DNA of 64,000 nucleotides from CAG-488 sp051881315 (lineage in GTDB: Bacteria; Bacillota; Clostridia; Oscillospirales; Acutalibacteraceae), in assembly GCA_051881315.1 (NCBI GenBank), contig JBJEPQ010000071.1:5000-68999 (forward strand). The letters run 5' to 3'. A program made the position numbers and the translations under genes. The first letter of the stretch is position 1; the number at the start of each line of letters is the position of its first letter. Positions 1 through 9,186 of the stretch are shown here, one piece after another. Below the pieces are notes generated by a model. The model made no database searches. It saw only the letters and a program-made list of their open reading frames with translations, and was not told where the DNA came from.

Positions 1-3000
1 GACATTTGTTGTGTTTGCATTCTTAATATAATAATAATTATTATATGTGCTGTCCTGAGGAACGCCGCTTGTTTTGGTCGTTGGACCGTAGGTTACCGAA
101 TAATTACTCTTTGTAAATCCGGTAATTTCATTATAGTAACCGTAAACCTTATCGCCGTATGAATAGTTCTTGGATTCGGTTTGCGTTCCGATAATTGTAC
201 TGCCCGTATTTCCGTTATAGTCGGCACCGTAGTCAGGATGTCTCTTATGTACGGCTGTTGTTGTACCCGATTTACGGACAAGATTATCTTCGTTTACCGA
301 TCCTGTGGTTGTTGTTACGGAAGGCTCACCGAGATTTATTGCCATTGTAAGGATAGAATTCTGATAAATATCATATCCCGTCGCATACCAGCTCTGCTGT
401 TTCGACGCAGAAACTGCATTCTGAACAGCCGATCTGAGCGAGGATTTATTTACAACAGTCACAGCTACGGGGACAATGTTCGCATTGTTCGCATTTGAAG
501 TTCTGTCATTTGATTTCTTTCTTGTTCCGAAACGTGCCGCACCGATAATTCTGACTGTGGTAGATGAGGTGACCTCCTTGTTCCACGTTGAATTATATAC
601 AAGACGGGGGCGGCAGTATTCTCTTGAAACCGTACCGTCCGTAGCTTCCTGAGATGTGTCGGAAACAATATATGTTCCTCGGTTGGCTACACCGTCACGG
701 TTATAAAGATTCCAGTCCGTTGAGCCGTAGCCTGACGGTGAATCAAAGCTTGTGGAGCTTATGTCCGAAAAATAATAACCGAAACGTCTTCTGTTTACCG
801 AGGCACTACCCTCGTTTACATAAGATATTATGAAACCGATTTTAAAATTCGGAACATATTGAAGATTGCTGAAACGGGTTGAATCAAGAGTAAGCGTTCC
901 TGTCGGTGCAACCGCCTGTGCGCCCTGATCCGCATCACCTGTACCGCCGGTTCTGTTTTCAAATCGGCTTGTACCCGATGATCCCGTTGTATAGGTTGTG
1001 CCGTCCTGGCTGTTACCGCCGGAGTTGTTTGTATTTGTCGGAACAGGAATAACACCCTTTATAGGGTTAAATGAGCTTTGATTTATTCCCCTGTTACCGT
1101 CTGTATTGCTTCCAGTAACACCGACTATCCATGCAATAGACTGAAGATCGGATTCAACACCTCTGTCGTTATAAGCTCGTGTTGAAGCCGTAACAGCCTG
1201 ATCGTAAGGAGCATAGCAAACCGTATAAGCATAGGTGTAATATGTTATTCCGTCAACAACATACTGAGCGGTCCATTTAAGAAAACGGTATCCTGCCGCC
1301 GTAACTGCGGAATTCATCTTGCCTGCCGTACATTGAACGTTTACAGGGAAAGACGAAGAAGTAATACCCGTACTGCTCGCAGTTGAGCCTGTAAAGCTCT
1401 GACCGCCGTAGGTGATAGACGAAAGATAAGCTGTGCTTGTTCCTGTCCATGTTGTTGCGGAGGTGTATGAGGATTGAACAGTTATTTTTACACTTGAGGG
1501 CGTACAGTTCTTACCTGCAAAATAAATTCTCGCTCCGCTTTGAGCTGTTGAAAGGCTGATATTCTTGGCAGGTACGCCGTTTGTCTCAACTCCGTAAAAA
1601 TACTGGAAGGTCTGATTGTCCGAAGGATTGAGGTAAATTGTTTCGGGAACATAGAAGTACACCTGTGGAAGAACTTCGCTGTTCTCTCCGCCTGTAAAAT
1701 TATTATTTATAACATTATCACAAGCTGTCTTTGCCGAATTAAGCGAATTATATGCAGAAGTAACCTCACTTGCTGTTGCATAGGGCTTTCCGAGGATTGT
1801 TCCTGCTGTATCAAGAGCCGACGCAAGTGTGTTGTATGCCGAAGTCCATGAGCTTTGAGCCGAGGAAGACCAGCCGTTGCGGCTTGCGGTTGCAGACTGC
1901 CAGCCGTTTTCAATAACTTCCCTGTAAAGATTACGCAGTGAGCCCTTGTTTGTCAAATACACATTGAGTCCGAAATCCATGTAAAAATGGACGGTACTGG
2001 AATTTGAGCGCTGGAACATATAATTTCCTCTCATTGTGTAGGCCTTATTTTCGGGAGCGCCGTAAAGAGCTTCGGAAGATGTCATACCGTAACCCTTGCC
2101 GTCACCGTTTCTGTAATCAATATTTGACATTACGGTAATCGTTCCGTCCGAAGACTGGAAGGTTTGAAGACTTCCCTTCTCGCCCGAGCTGGCATAAAAG
2201 TGACAAATAAAACCTCCCCTGAGATTGGGTATCTGATTATAGTTAGTGACTCGGCTTGAATCGACATACAGGTTGCCCCAGCTTGTTGTGGAGCTTCCTA
2301 TGTACTTATCCTTACTGCCGTCACGCTGTCTGTTTCTGAAATATACGCCGCCGTTACCGCTGACTATAAACTTAGAATTGCCGACGGTAGTTTCACCGTA
2401 GATTATATTATTGTCTATAATGACCGCATTGTCTTCTGCTTTTTTAAACTCAGCGGTGGTGCTCCAGTTCGGAATAAGCGGAGAAAGACCGAAAGCACCT
2501 TTATCGGTGTCGGTTGTGTACTGATCGTAATAGTTGCTGACGCCTCTTTCATCATTGTTATATGTAGAGGTATTTCCTACATAATGAACACCGGTTATAA
2601 ACGTAAAAGCCGCAAGCTTTGGCTCGTTGCCTATACTTGTTATGTAAACATATGAAGCGGCAGCACCAGCCAGAAGATCAAGGTCAGGATAGTACATATA
2701 TGTATAAGCATAAGCATAGTAAGTCACACCATTAACCACATATGTGCAGGTGACCTTAACCCTGCCGTCGGAAACCGAAGTTTTTCCGCCGGTCACGGTC
2801 TGTTTATAAATCTGGCTTGTTGATGTATTGGTTGTTGCCGTGACTGTCGAATTTTCCCAGGAAATTGAAATTGATGAACACGCCGCAGAACACGAGAAAT
2901 AAACCGTACCGGTCGTCTGTGTTGCGCTTCTGCGGAGCGTGCCGTTTTCGTCACAGTCAATAAAATATTGGAAGCTGTATTTTTGCGTTCCGCTTCCGAC

Positions 3001-3195
3001 GATCGGATTCAGATAGATCGCCTCCGGAACATAGAATTTAACGGTTGGCTCAACTGTATTGACCAACTTCTGAACATCGACCACAGCTTTTGATTCGGGA
3101 AAAAGAATACTCGGATCAAAAATAAAAAAGGTCGTTACAAGCAGTACAAAAGTCAGTAAAAAGCTAACCGCCTTTCTGCCCATTCTTTTTGCCAT
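1..3195 (-). CDS. large secreted FIVAR-type protein, C-terminus beyond window
   Basis: Open frame of 1065 codons from an ATG at 3195 to the window edge without a stop, so the C-terminus is missing. An ideal GGAGG lies 8 bases upstream of the ATG. Residues 1-36 look like a signal peptide or anchor (basic MAKRMGRK, then a hydrophobic run). The body is rich in Ser, Thr, Gly, Asn and Tyr, as in Gram-positive extracellular proteins. A module starting FYVPEAIYLNP (about residue 54) recurs as FYVPETIYLNP (about 515), so the protein is built of at least two diverged copies. Between them, about residues 415-500, is a helical stretch that resembles a FIVAR domain (LRNLYREVIENGW, then SSWTSAYNTLASAL, then ATASEVTSAYNSL). 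FIVAR domains occur in cell-surface carbohydrate-active and adhesive proteins. No catalytic domain was recognised, and the surface or adhesion role is inference. It stands alone, downstream of an AT-rich leader. Confidence 0.8.
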   Translation of the reverse strand, partial: MAKRMGRKAVSFLLTFVLLVTTFFIFDPSILFPESKAVVDVQKLVNTVEPTVKFYVPEAIYLNPIVGSGTQKYSFQYFIDCDENGTLRRSATQTTGTVYFSCSAACSSISISWENSTVTATTNTSTSQIYKQTVTGGKTSVSDGRVKVTCTYVVNGVTYYAYAYTYMYYPDLDLLAGAAASYVYITSIGNEPKLAAFTFITGVHYVGNTSTYNNDERGVSNYYDQYTTDTDKGAFGLSPLIPNWSTTAEFKKAEDNAVIIDNNIIYGETTVGNSKFIVSGNGGVYFRNRQRDGSKDKYIGSSTTSWGNLYVDSSRVTNYNQIPNLRGGFICHFYASSGEKGSLQTFQSSDGTITVMSNIDYRNGDGKGYGMTSSEALYGAPENKAYTMRGNYMFQRSNSSTVHFYMDFGLNVYLTNKGSLRNLYREVIENGWQSATASRNGWSSSAQSSWTSAYNTLASALDTAGTILGKPYATASEVTSAYNSLNSAKTACDNVINNNFTGGENSEVLPQVYFYVPETIYLNPSDNQTFQYFYGVETNGVPAKNISLSTAQSGARIYFAGKNCTPSSVKITVQSSYTSATTWTGTSTAYLSSITYGGQSFTGSTASSTGITSSSFPVNVQCTAGKMNSAVTAAGYRFLKWTAQYVVDGITYYTYAYTVCYAPYDQAVTASTRAYNDRGVESDLQSIAWIVGVTGSNTDGNRGINQSSFNPIKGVIPVPTNTNNSGGNSQDGTTYTTGSSGTSRFENRTGGTGDADQGAQAVAPTGTLTLDSTRFSNLQYVPNFKIGFIISYVNEGSASVNRRRFGYYFSDISSTSFDSPSGYGSTDWNLYNRDGVANRGTYIVSDTSQEATDGTVSREYCRPRLVYNSTWNKEVTSSTTVRIIGAARFGTRKKSNDRTSNANNANIVPVAVTVVNKSSLRSAVQNAVSASKQQSWYATGYDIYQNSILTMAINLGEPSVTTTTGSVNEDNLVRKSGTTTAVHKRHPDYGADYNGNTGSTIIGTQTESKNYSYGDKVYGYYNEITGFTKSNYSVTYGPTTKTSGVPQDSTYNNYYYIKNANTTNV

Positions 3196-3518
3196 TTTTA
3201 TTACCTCCGTTAAAATAATATTATATTTGCAAATAAATTATTGATAAAAGTTATGGAAAGTTGCACAATTATTTTCCAAAGTTTATTGCACTATTATATT
3301 ATTATTTTAATATTATCATTGTTTTATTGTATTTTCAAGTTTATTTGCAATTATTTCGCCATATTTTTATATTTTTGTATATTTTGACAACACAAATATG
3401 GGATAGTATTGAATAAATTTTATTAAATTCGGATAAAATGCGACAAATTCATAATTTTGTTTAAGAAAAAAAATAACCGCTCTCTCATTTCTGAGAAAGC
3501 GGTGTACGCAAGACAATA
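3196..3518. other. AT-rich intergenic region
   Basis: This stretch separates ftsH (ends at 3519) from the secreted protein gene that starts at 3195, both on the minus strand. It contains the ftsH terminator (3465-3503). The remainder is very AT-rich leader with loosely repeated GCAAATA words. A possible minus-strand promoter (TTGAAA, 17-base spacer, TAATAT) lies near 3305-3335, but in such AT-rich DNA the match is weak. No coding potential or RNA fold was recognised. Confidence 0.5.
3465..3503 (-). terminator. intrinsic terminator of ftsH
   Basis: On the minus strand an 11-bp stem (ACCGCTTTCTC paired with GAGAGAGCGGT, one G-U pair) with a short AGAAAT loop is followed by TATTTTTTTT. It begins about 15 bases after the ftsH stop codon and ends the tilS-hpt-ftsH unit. 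Confidence 0.9.
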
Positions 3519-5483
3519 TTATTCGATGTTATCTGTATCGGGATTTTCCTTTACTTCGTCCGCAACAGGAAGAGTTTCGGGTTCCTCGCTATTGACAACA
3601 AGAGTGCCCTCCATCAGACGGTTAAAGTTATCACCGTCAATCTTTTCATACTTGATAAGATACTGAGCAAGCTCATGTAGCTTATCCATATGATCGGTGA
3701 GAATCTTCTCGGTGCGGTCATAACCGTTGTGGATGATCGAGCTGATCTCCTCGTCAATTTCCTGAGCAAAGGCTTCAGAATAATCCTTGGCATGACCGTA
3801 ATCTCTGCCGAGGAAGACCTCTCCGTCGCTCGAGGAATAAGAAACAGGACCAATTCTGTCGCTCATACCGTACTCGGTAACCATACTCTTTGCAAGCTTT
3901 GTTGCACGTTCGATATCATTTGAAGCGCCCGTGGAAATATCACCGAGCACAAGCTTTTCGGCAACACGTCCGCCGAGAAGAACGACGATGTCATCAAGCA
4001 TACCGTTCTTGGTTTTGTACGACTTATCCTCAGTCGGAACGGACATTGTATATCCGCCTGCCGAGCCTCTCGGAATGATAGAAACCTGACGGACGGGATC
4101 CTGACTTTCAAGATAATAGGTCGAGATCGCATGACCTGCTTCGTGATATGCGGTGAGCTTCTTTTCCTTGTCGCTCATCTTGTGCGACTTCTTCTCCGTA
4201 CCGACTATGACCTTAACGGTAGCCTCCTCGATTTCAGCCATTGTTATAGCCTTCTTGTTTCTTCTTGCGGCAAGCAAAGCGGCCTCGTTAAGAAGATTTT
4301 CAAGATCGGCGCCGACAAAGCCGACCGTAGAGTTTGCAATGATCTTGAGGTCAACATCGGGAGCAAGCGGCTTATTCTTGGAATGAACTCTGAGGATAGC
4401 CTCTCTGCCCTTGGTGTCGGGATATCCGACTCTGACCTGTCTGTCAAAACGTCCCGGTCTGAGAAGCGCCGGATCAAGGATATCGGGACGGTTGGTTGCG
4501 GCAATGACGATAACGCCCTGATTTTTTTCAAATCCGTCCATCTCAACAAGGAGCTGGTTGAGAGTCTGCTCTCTTTCATCGTGGCCGCCGCCCATACCTG
4601 CGCCTCTGTGACGGCCTACTGCGTCGATCTCATCAATAAAGATAACGGACGGAGACTCTTTCTTCGCCTGGTCAAAAAGATCTCTGACTCTCGAAGCACC
4701 GACGCCGACATACATCTCAACAAAATCCGAACCGGAAATCGAGAAGAACGGAACGTCTGCCTCACCTGCGACGGCACGGGCAAGAAGTGTTTTGCCTGTA
4801 CCCGGAGGGCCGACAAGAAGCACGCCCTTGGGTATTCTTGCGCCCAGTGTGCTGAACTTTTCGGGACATTTGAGGAAATCAACCATTTCGCTGAGCTCTT
4901 CCTTTTCCTCGTCCGCACCTGCGACCTGTTCAAAGGTGGTTTTCTCCTTCTGATCCTTGGACTTTTTGGCGTTGATCTTGCCAAAGCTGAGCGTTTTGTT
5001 CATATCGCCGCCCATTGCGTTCATTCTTCTCATCATCACCACAAGAAGGACAATAAGCAACACGCCCATTATTACTGTCGGCAGGAGGTTGATAAGCCAT
5101 GAAGTTGACGAGCCTGAGATAAACTCGTACTTTATCATCTCATCCTCGGACTTTGCGTTCTTGTTATGCTCCCTGACCGTTTCGTTAACATCGTCAACAA
5201 AAACGGAAACATTCGGCACCTTGTACTGCCACTTTGTATCGTCGCCCTTGAGCTTATATTTCAGAGTGCCGCTCGTAAGATTAAGCGAAAACTCCGATAT
5301 CTGATCCTTGTCAAAATACTGAACTATCTGATAATACTTTGCTTCACTTGAACGGTTGGTGGACTGCTGAGAAGCAATGGCAATACCTATAACCATCATA
5401 AGAGGGATCAGAATATAAGGCAGTATTGCAAAAACCTTATTCTTCTTAGGACGGTTGTTGTTTTGATTAGGACTGTTGTTCAA
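3519..5483 (-). CDS. ftsH: ATP-dependent zinc metalloprotease FtsH
   Basis: Membrane-anchored AAA+ protease that degrades misassembled membrane and regulatory proteins. Two transmembrane segments (about residues 17-38 and 131-152) flank a roughly 90-residue extracytoplasmic domain. Then come the AAA module with Walker A GPPGTGKT (about 225), Walker B FIDEID (about 285), the second region of homology with RPGRFDR, and the zinc site HEAGH (about 447). The frame opens at a GTG at 5492, but that GTG overlaps the AAGGAG ribosome binding site. The TTG at 5483, 8 bases downstream of AAGGAG, is the better start and gives 654 residues, a normal family length. The hpt stop overlaps the ribosome binding site, so translation is probably coupled. 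The tilS-hpt-ftsH order is widely conserved in Firmicutes. Confidence 0.96.
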   Translation of the reverse strand: MNNSPNQNNNRPKKNKVFAILPYILIPLMMVIGIAIASQQSTNRSSEAKYYQIVQYFDKDQISEFSLNLTSGTLKYKLKGDDTKWQYKVPNVSVFVDDVNETVREHNKNAKSEDEMIKYEFISGSSTSWLINLLPTVIMGVLLIVLLVVMMRRMNAMGGDMNKTLSFGKINAKKSKDQKEKTTFEQVAGADEEKEELSEMVDFLKCPEKFSTLGARIPKGVLLVGPPGTGKTLLARAVAGEADVPFFSISGSDFVEMYVGVGASRVRDLFDQAKKESPSVIFIDEIDAVGRHRGAGMGGGHDEREQTLNQLLVEMDGFEKNQGVIVIAATNRPDILDPALLRPGRFDRQVRVGYPDTKGREAILRVHSKNKPLAPDVDLKIIANSTVGFVGADLENLLNEAALLAARRNKKAITMAEIEEATVKVIVGTEKKSHKMSDKEKKLTAYHEAGHAISTYYLESQDPVRQVSIIPRGSAGGYTMSVPTEDKSYKTKNGMLDDIVVLLGGRVAEKLVLGDISTGASNDIERATKLAKSMVTEYGMSDRIGPVSYSSSDGEVFLGRDYGHAKDYSEAFAQEIDEEISSIIHNGYDRTEKILTDHMDKLHELAQYLIKYEKIDGDNFNRLMEGTLVVNSEEPETLPVADEVKENPDTDNIE

Positions 5484-5488
5484 ATATT

Positions 5489-6040
5489 TCACTCCTTGTC
5501 AGTTGAATAAATCTCAGGTTTTAATACTCCGATGTACGGAAGATTTCTGTATTTTTCCGCAAAATCAAGACCGTAGCCGACAACAAACTCGTCGGGTACA
5601 AAGGCTCCGAAATAATCGGCCTTTATATCGGCCTCACGTCTTTCCGGCTTGTCGAGGAGAGTGCATATCCTGATGCTTGCCGGATTTCTTGTTTTAAGCA
5701 CCTGAGTAATATAATTAAGTGTTTTTCCGCTGTCGAGGATATCCTCTACGAGCAAAAGATCCTTGCCTTCAAGATTGATGTCAAGATCCTTGATGATCTT
5801 AACCGTGCCCGATGTCTTGGTTCCGCTGCCGTAGCTGGAAACGCACATAAAATCAATTTCACACGGGACGGTGATCTCACGCATAAGGTCAGCCATGAAA
5901 ATAACCGAGCCTTTTAAAATGCTGACAAGGGTGAGGTTTTTGCCCTCATAATCCCTGCTTATCTGCGCCCCGAGCTTTTTTACTATATCGTGAAGCTGTT
6001 CCTTACTGAAATAGACTTCCTTAATATCGTTTTCAATCAT
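5489..6040 (-). CDS. hpt: hypoxanthine phosphoribosyltransferase
   Basis: Purine salvage enzyme that converts hypoxanthine or guanine plus PRPP to IMP or GMP in the cytoplasm. The 183 residues match the family size. The PRPP-binding loop is clear as LVEDILDSGKTLNYI (about residues 98-112), preceded by the flexible-loop serine region FMCVSSYGSGT and followed by a C-terminal substrate-binding segment with VVGYGLDFAEKYRNLPYIG. The gene starts one base after the tilS stop and its own stop overlaps the ftsH ribosome binding site, so the three genes are tightly packed. In Bacillus this enzyme also interacts functionally with TilS and FtsH expression; nothing in the sequence tests that here. Confidence 0.95.
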   Translation of the reverse strand: MIENDIKEVYFSKEQLHDIVKKLGAQISRDYEGKNLTLVSILKGSVIFMADLMREITVPCEIDFMCVSSYGSGTKTSGTVKIIKDLDINLEGKDLLLVEDILDSGKTLNYITQVLKTRNPASIRICTLLDKPERREADIKADYFGAFVPDEFVVGYGLDFAEKYRNLPYIGVLKPEIYSTDKE

Positions 6041-6041
6041 T

Positions 6042-7358
6042 TTACCCGTCCTCTCCGATAAATAAAATTTTTTCGGTATTCTCTTTTATTTTGCATCTGT
6101 CGGCACATCCCAAGCCCTGAACCCAGCAGACGCCGAGCTCATCCGCAAGAACGGGAATGTTGTTCCTGTTTTCAAGATGCTTTTCGTTGAACAGTTTTTT
6201 TAACGTTTTGGTGCAGGAGCTTCCTGCAACTCTTATTTTATCTCCCGGACGTCTGTTCCTGATTATCAGACTTCCGCAGAAACTGTCATAGTCTAACACT
6301 TTATTGTGAACAAACTGTTTCGGAGGTAATTTATTTTTATTAAGAATTTTTGCTTTAATCGTTCCAACGGGAGTTTCGGCGGAAAATAATGTGAAATCAA
6401 ATTCCCAATCGGAGATGTTTTCCGTTTTAGGATTGATTTTCAAAACACCGTTACTCACTTCAACAACCGTGTTTCCGATTATTTCCGTTTTGCCGCCGCC
6501 GAGAATATCGGCAACCTGCAAGATATGAATACTTTCGGGAACAAGCCCCGTTTCGGATATTATTATCTCCGCTATAACACGCTTAACAACGGCGGAATGT
6601 TGACGGGAAATTAAGTATGCGTCATATCCGTTCTCAATTTTTGCTTTTTCGGTTATTTGCTTGGAAAAATCTGAAATAAAATCATTCTCTTCCTCGGCGT
6701 TTGAAATCAGTCTGAAGAATGATTTTTCAACCGAGGGATTGAGCTTTTTCAGTTCGGGAATAACGTTCAATCTGATGCGGTTTCTTGAATAAATATCCTT
6801 AAAATTCGTTTCATCGGTAATGTATTCAATCGAATTATCGGAGCAGTATTTTTCAATTTCGTCTCTTGTGCAGTCGATCAGAGGTCTGACAATATTATCC
6901 CTTTGAGCAGGGATTGAGCATAAGCCCTTCACCGAAGCTCCCCTTGTGATGTTGAAAATCAGGGTTTCACAGCGATCGCTCAGGGTATGAGCTGTAGCGA
7001 TAATAACATCGTCCGCAACGGAATTGAAAAAATCATAACGGAGCTTACGCCCGTATTCCTCAACTCCGAGACGCTCACGCACCGCCCCGGCAGGCACGTC
7101 AGCCGAAAGAACGTGAACCTCCACACCGAGCTTTTCACATTCCTTGATAACAAACATCTCGTCTCTGTCCGCAGTCTCCCCTCTTATTCCGTGGTTGACG
7201 TGACAGGCGATAATATTCATTTGATATTCTTCTCTAAGCTCCAGAAGCACATGCAACAGAGCCATGGAATCGGCGCCTCCGGAAACTCCGACAGCAACCG
7301 TTCTGCCTGTCAAAGGCATATTGTAACGTCTTATTGTATTTTTGACCTTACATATCAT
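6042..7358 (-). CDS. tilS: tRNA(Ile)-lysidine synthetase
   Basis: Attaches lysine to C34 of the CAU-anticodon tRNA-Ile, converting its reading from AUG to AUA; essential in bacteria. The N-terminal PP-loop ATPase domain carries SGGADS (about residues 26-31), with ACHVNHGIRG downstream. The C-terminal TilS_C domain is visible as RNRRPGDKIRVAG followed by KTLKKLFNEKHL. Length is 438 residues. The ATG at 7358 has a GAGAGGA ribosome binding site and overlaps the end of dnaB by 11 bases, so it is translationally coupled to the replication operon upstream. A second ATG at 7319 (MPLTGRT) would also keep the domain but lacks a good binding site. Confidence 0.95.
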   Translation of the reverse strand: MICKVKNTIRRYNMPLTGRTVAVGVSGGADSMALLHVLLELREEYQMNIIACHVNHGIRGETADRDEMFVIKECEKLGVEVHVLSADVPAGAVRERLGVEEYGRKLRYDFFNSVADDVIIATAHTLSDRCETLIFNITRGASVKGLCSIPAQRDNIVRPLIDCTRDEIEKYCSDNSIEYITDETNFKDIYSRNRIRLNVIPELKKLNPSVEKSFFRLISNAEEENDFISDFSKQITEKAKIENGYDAYLISRQHSAVVKRVIAEIIISETGLVPESIHILQVADILGGGKTEIIGNTVVEVSNGVLKINPKTENISDWEFDFTLFSAETPVGTIKAKILNKNKLPPKQFVHNKVLDYDSFCGSLIIRNRRPGDKIRVAGSSCTKTLKKLFNEKHLENRNNIPVLADELGVCWVQGLGCADRCKIKENTEKILFIGEDG

Positions 7359-8721
7359 TTCTGATCCTCTCCGCAGATATAAACAGAGTGTGGTCGGCGT
7401 CCCAAATCATTTCAACGGTATCGGTCGGACCGTGACGGTTCTTTGCAACGATGATCTCCGCCTTGTTTGCAAGCTGCTGAGCATTTTCGTCCTCGTTGTT
7501 GTCATCGTCCGGATTGCTGTAATAATCGGGGCGGTAAAGCATCAGGACTATATCGGCGTCCTGCTCAATAGAGCCCGACTCACGCAGATCGGAAAGCTGA
7601 GGACGGTGAGAACCTCCCCTGCCCTCTGTTCCTCTGGAAAGCTGAGCGCAGACGATAACGGGAATTGCAAGATCCTTAGCCATAAGCTTCAGCTCTCTTG
7701 TAATTTCGCTGACCGCCTGAACACGGTTTTCAACCCTGCCTGCCGGACGGATAAGTCCGAGGTAGTCAATTATAACACATTCAACATCTCTCAGCCGTCT
7801 GATCCTTGCCTTCATTTCAGGAACGGTGATCGAGCTTGTATCGTCAAAATAAAGCTCAACGCCCGAAAGCGCATTTGTCGCAATTCCGAGTCTCTGCCAG
7901 TCGTCGCCGTCAAGCTCGCCTGTTCTCATCTTTGCGGAATTTACTCTTGCCTCGGTCGCAAGAACTCTCATTGCAAGCTGTTCTTTAGTCATTTCGAGCG
8001 AAAACATCAAAGTTTTCCTCTTACCGATAACGGCAACATTCCTTGCAAGGTTGAGCGCAAAGCTCGTTTTACCCATTGCAGGACGTGCGCCGATCAGAAT
8101 AAGATCGGACTTGTGCAAGCCGGTAAGCACCTTATCAAGATCGGAATAGCCCGTCGGATAACCCTTGTAAAGATCTTTTTCGGGTGAAGTGAGATGCTGG
8201 AGCGTTGTATAAACCTCTCCGACAATGATGTCTCCGATCTTTGACGGAGCATTTGTCTTTTTGCCCTGTCGGATATTATATATCTTCTGTTCCGCAGTTT
8301 CAAGCAGCTCCTCCGCCGCCTGATCCTGGGTTGAAGCGTCCTCGATTATCTCTTTTGAAGCGTTTATCAGGGAACGTATGTAAAACTTCTCTTTGACAAT
8401 CTTAGCGTAAGACTCGACGTTCGCAGTTGACGGAACGCACTGAGCAAGCTGAAAAAGATAATTCTTTCCTGCCGCAGAGTCATACACCTTGTCCCTGACA
8501 AGGCTGTCAAGCACTATCAGCGGATCTATCTTTCCTCCCGATGCGTCAATAGTCGCAATAGCGGTATAGATTGCACGGTGCTGCGGCAGATAAAAATCGT
8601 CCGCACTCAGATAGACCTGAACCTGCGGCATACAGCTCGGATCCATCAGAATCGAGCCGAGCACCGCCTGCTCCGCCTCAAGGCTGAAAACAGATTCACT
8701 TGAATAATTTGTATTATCCAT
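7348..8721 (-). CDS. dnaB: replicative DNA helicase
   Basis: Hexameric 5'-3' helicase that unwinds DNA at the replication fork. The N-terminal DnaB domain (SLEAEQAVLGSIL near residue 13) precedes a RecA-like C-terminal ATPase with Walker A GARPAMGKTSFALN (about 208-221) and the conserved RGSHRPQLSDLRESGSIEQ region with an arginine-finger neighbourhood (about 375). Length of 457 residues is typical, and no intein is present. GGAG sits 8 bases upstream of the ATG. It follows rplI by 18 bases in the conserved order gdpP-rplI-dnaB, then overlaps tilS. Confidence 0.97.
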   Translation of the reverse strand: MDNTNYSSESVFSLEAEQAVLGSILMDPSCMPQVQVYLSADDFYLPQHRAIYTAIATIDASGGKIDPLIVLDSLVRDKVYDSAAGKNYLFQLAQCVPSTANVESYAKIVKEKFYIRSLINASKEIIEDASTQDQAAEELLETAEQKIYNIRQGKKTNAPSKIGDIIVGEVYTTLQHLTSPEKDLYKGYPTGYSDLDKVLTGLHKSDLILIGARPAMGKTSFALNLARNVAVIGKRKTLMFSLEMTKEQLAMRVLATEARVNSAKMRTGELDGDDWQRLGIATNALSGVELYFDDTSSITVPEMKARIRRLRDVECVIIDYLGLIRPAGRVENRVQAVSEITRELKLMAKDLAIPVIVCAQLSRGTEGRGGSHRPQLSDLRESGSIEQDADIVLMLYRPDYYSNPDDDNNEDENAQQLANKAEIIVAKNRHGPTDTVEMIWDADHTLFISAERIRNDM

Positions 8722-8739
8722 AGCTTTATCTCCGGTTTA

Positions 8740-9183
8740 TTATGCTTCGGAAACCGCAACCTTAAATTCGGCGGTAACTCCCTGGTAAAGCTTTACCGTA
8801 GCGGGATAAGTTCCGAAAGCCTTGATATCGTTTACTGTGATCTTTCTTCTGTCAATGTCGATGCCGAACTGATTTTTCATTTCGGCGGCAATTTCCTTAG
8901 ATGTGACGGAGCCGAAAAGACGTCCGCCCTGACCTGCCTTGGCAGTGACCTTGATTATCTTGCCTTCTATCTTTGCGGCGGCATCCTTTGCCTCCTGAGT
9001 TTCTACCGCAATTTTATGCTTCTTTGAGTTTTCACGGTTCTGAAGCTCCGTCATTGCCTGAGAATTTGCCTCTGCGGCAAGCTTTCTCGGGAAAAGGAAA
9101 TTACGTGCGTATCCGTCGGACGTGTTGACAAGCTCTCCCTTTTTTCCGAGACCTTTGACGTCCTGATTGAGAATTACTTTCAT
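8740..9183 (-). CDS. rplI: 50S ribosomal protein L9
   Basis: Large-subunit protein that binds 23S rRNA and limits frameshifting. The 147 residues show the N-terminal rRNA-binding signature (MKVILNQDVKGLGKKGELV, then GYARNFLFPRKLA), the long connecting helix around residues 45-75, and the C-terminal globular domain with GRLFGSVTSKEIA. A GAGGT ribosome binding site lies within the last codons of gdpP, three bases of which separate the genes, so the two are coupled. Confidence 0.97.
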   Translation of the reverse strand: MKVILNQDVKGLGKKGELVNTSDGYARNFLFPRKLAAEANSQAMTELQNRENSKKHKIAVETQEAKDAAAKIEGKIIKVTAKAGQGGRLFGSVTSKEIAAEMKNQFGIDIDRRKITVNDIKAFGTYPATVKLYQGVTAEFKVAVSEA

Positions 9184-9186
9184 TTT

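Noticed and set aside
4131..5102. Long open frame on the plus strand opposite ftsH
   Set aside because: It lies wholly inside the strongly recognised ftsH gene on the other strand, has no ribosome binding site and its translation resembles no protein; an antisense shadow. The same holds for the plus-strand frames opposite dnaB, murE, asnB, metY and the SDR genes.
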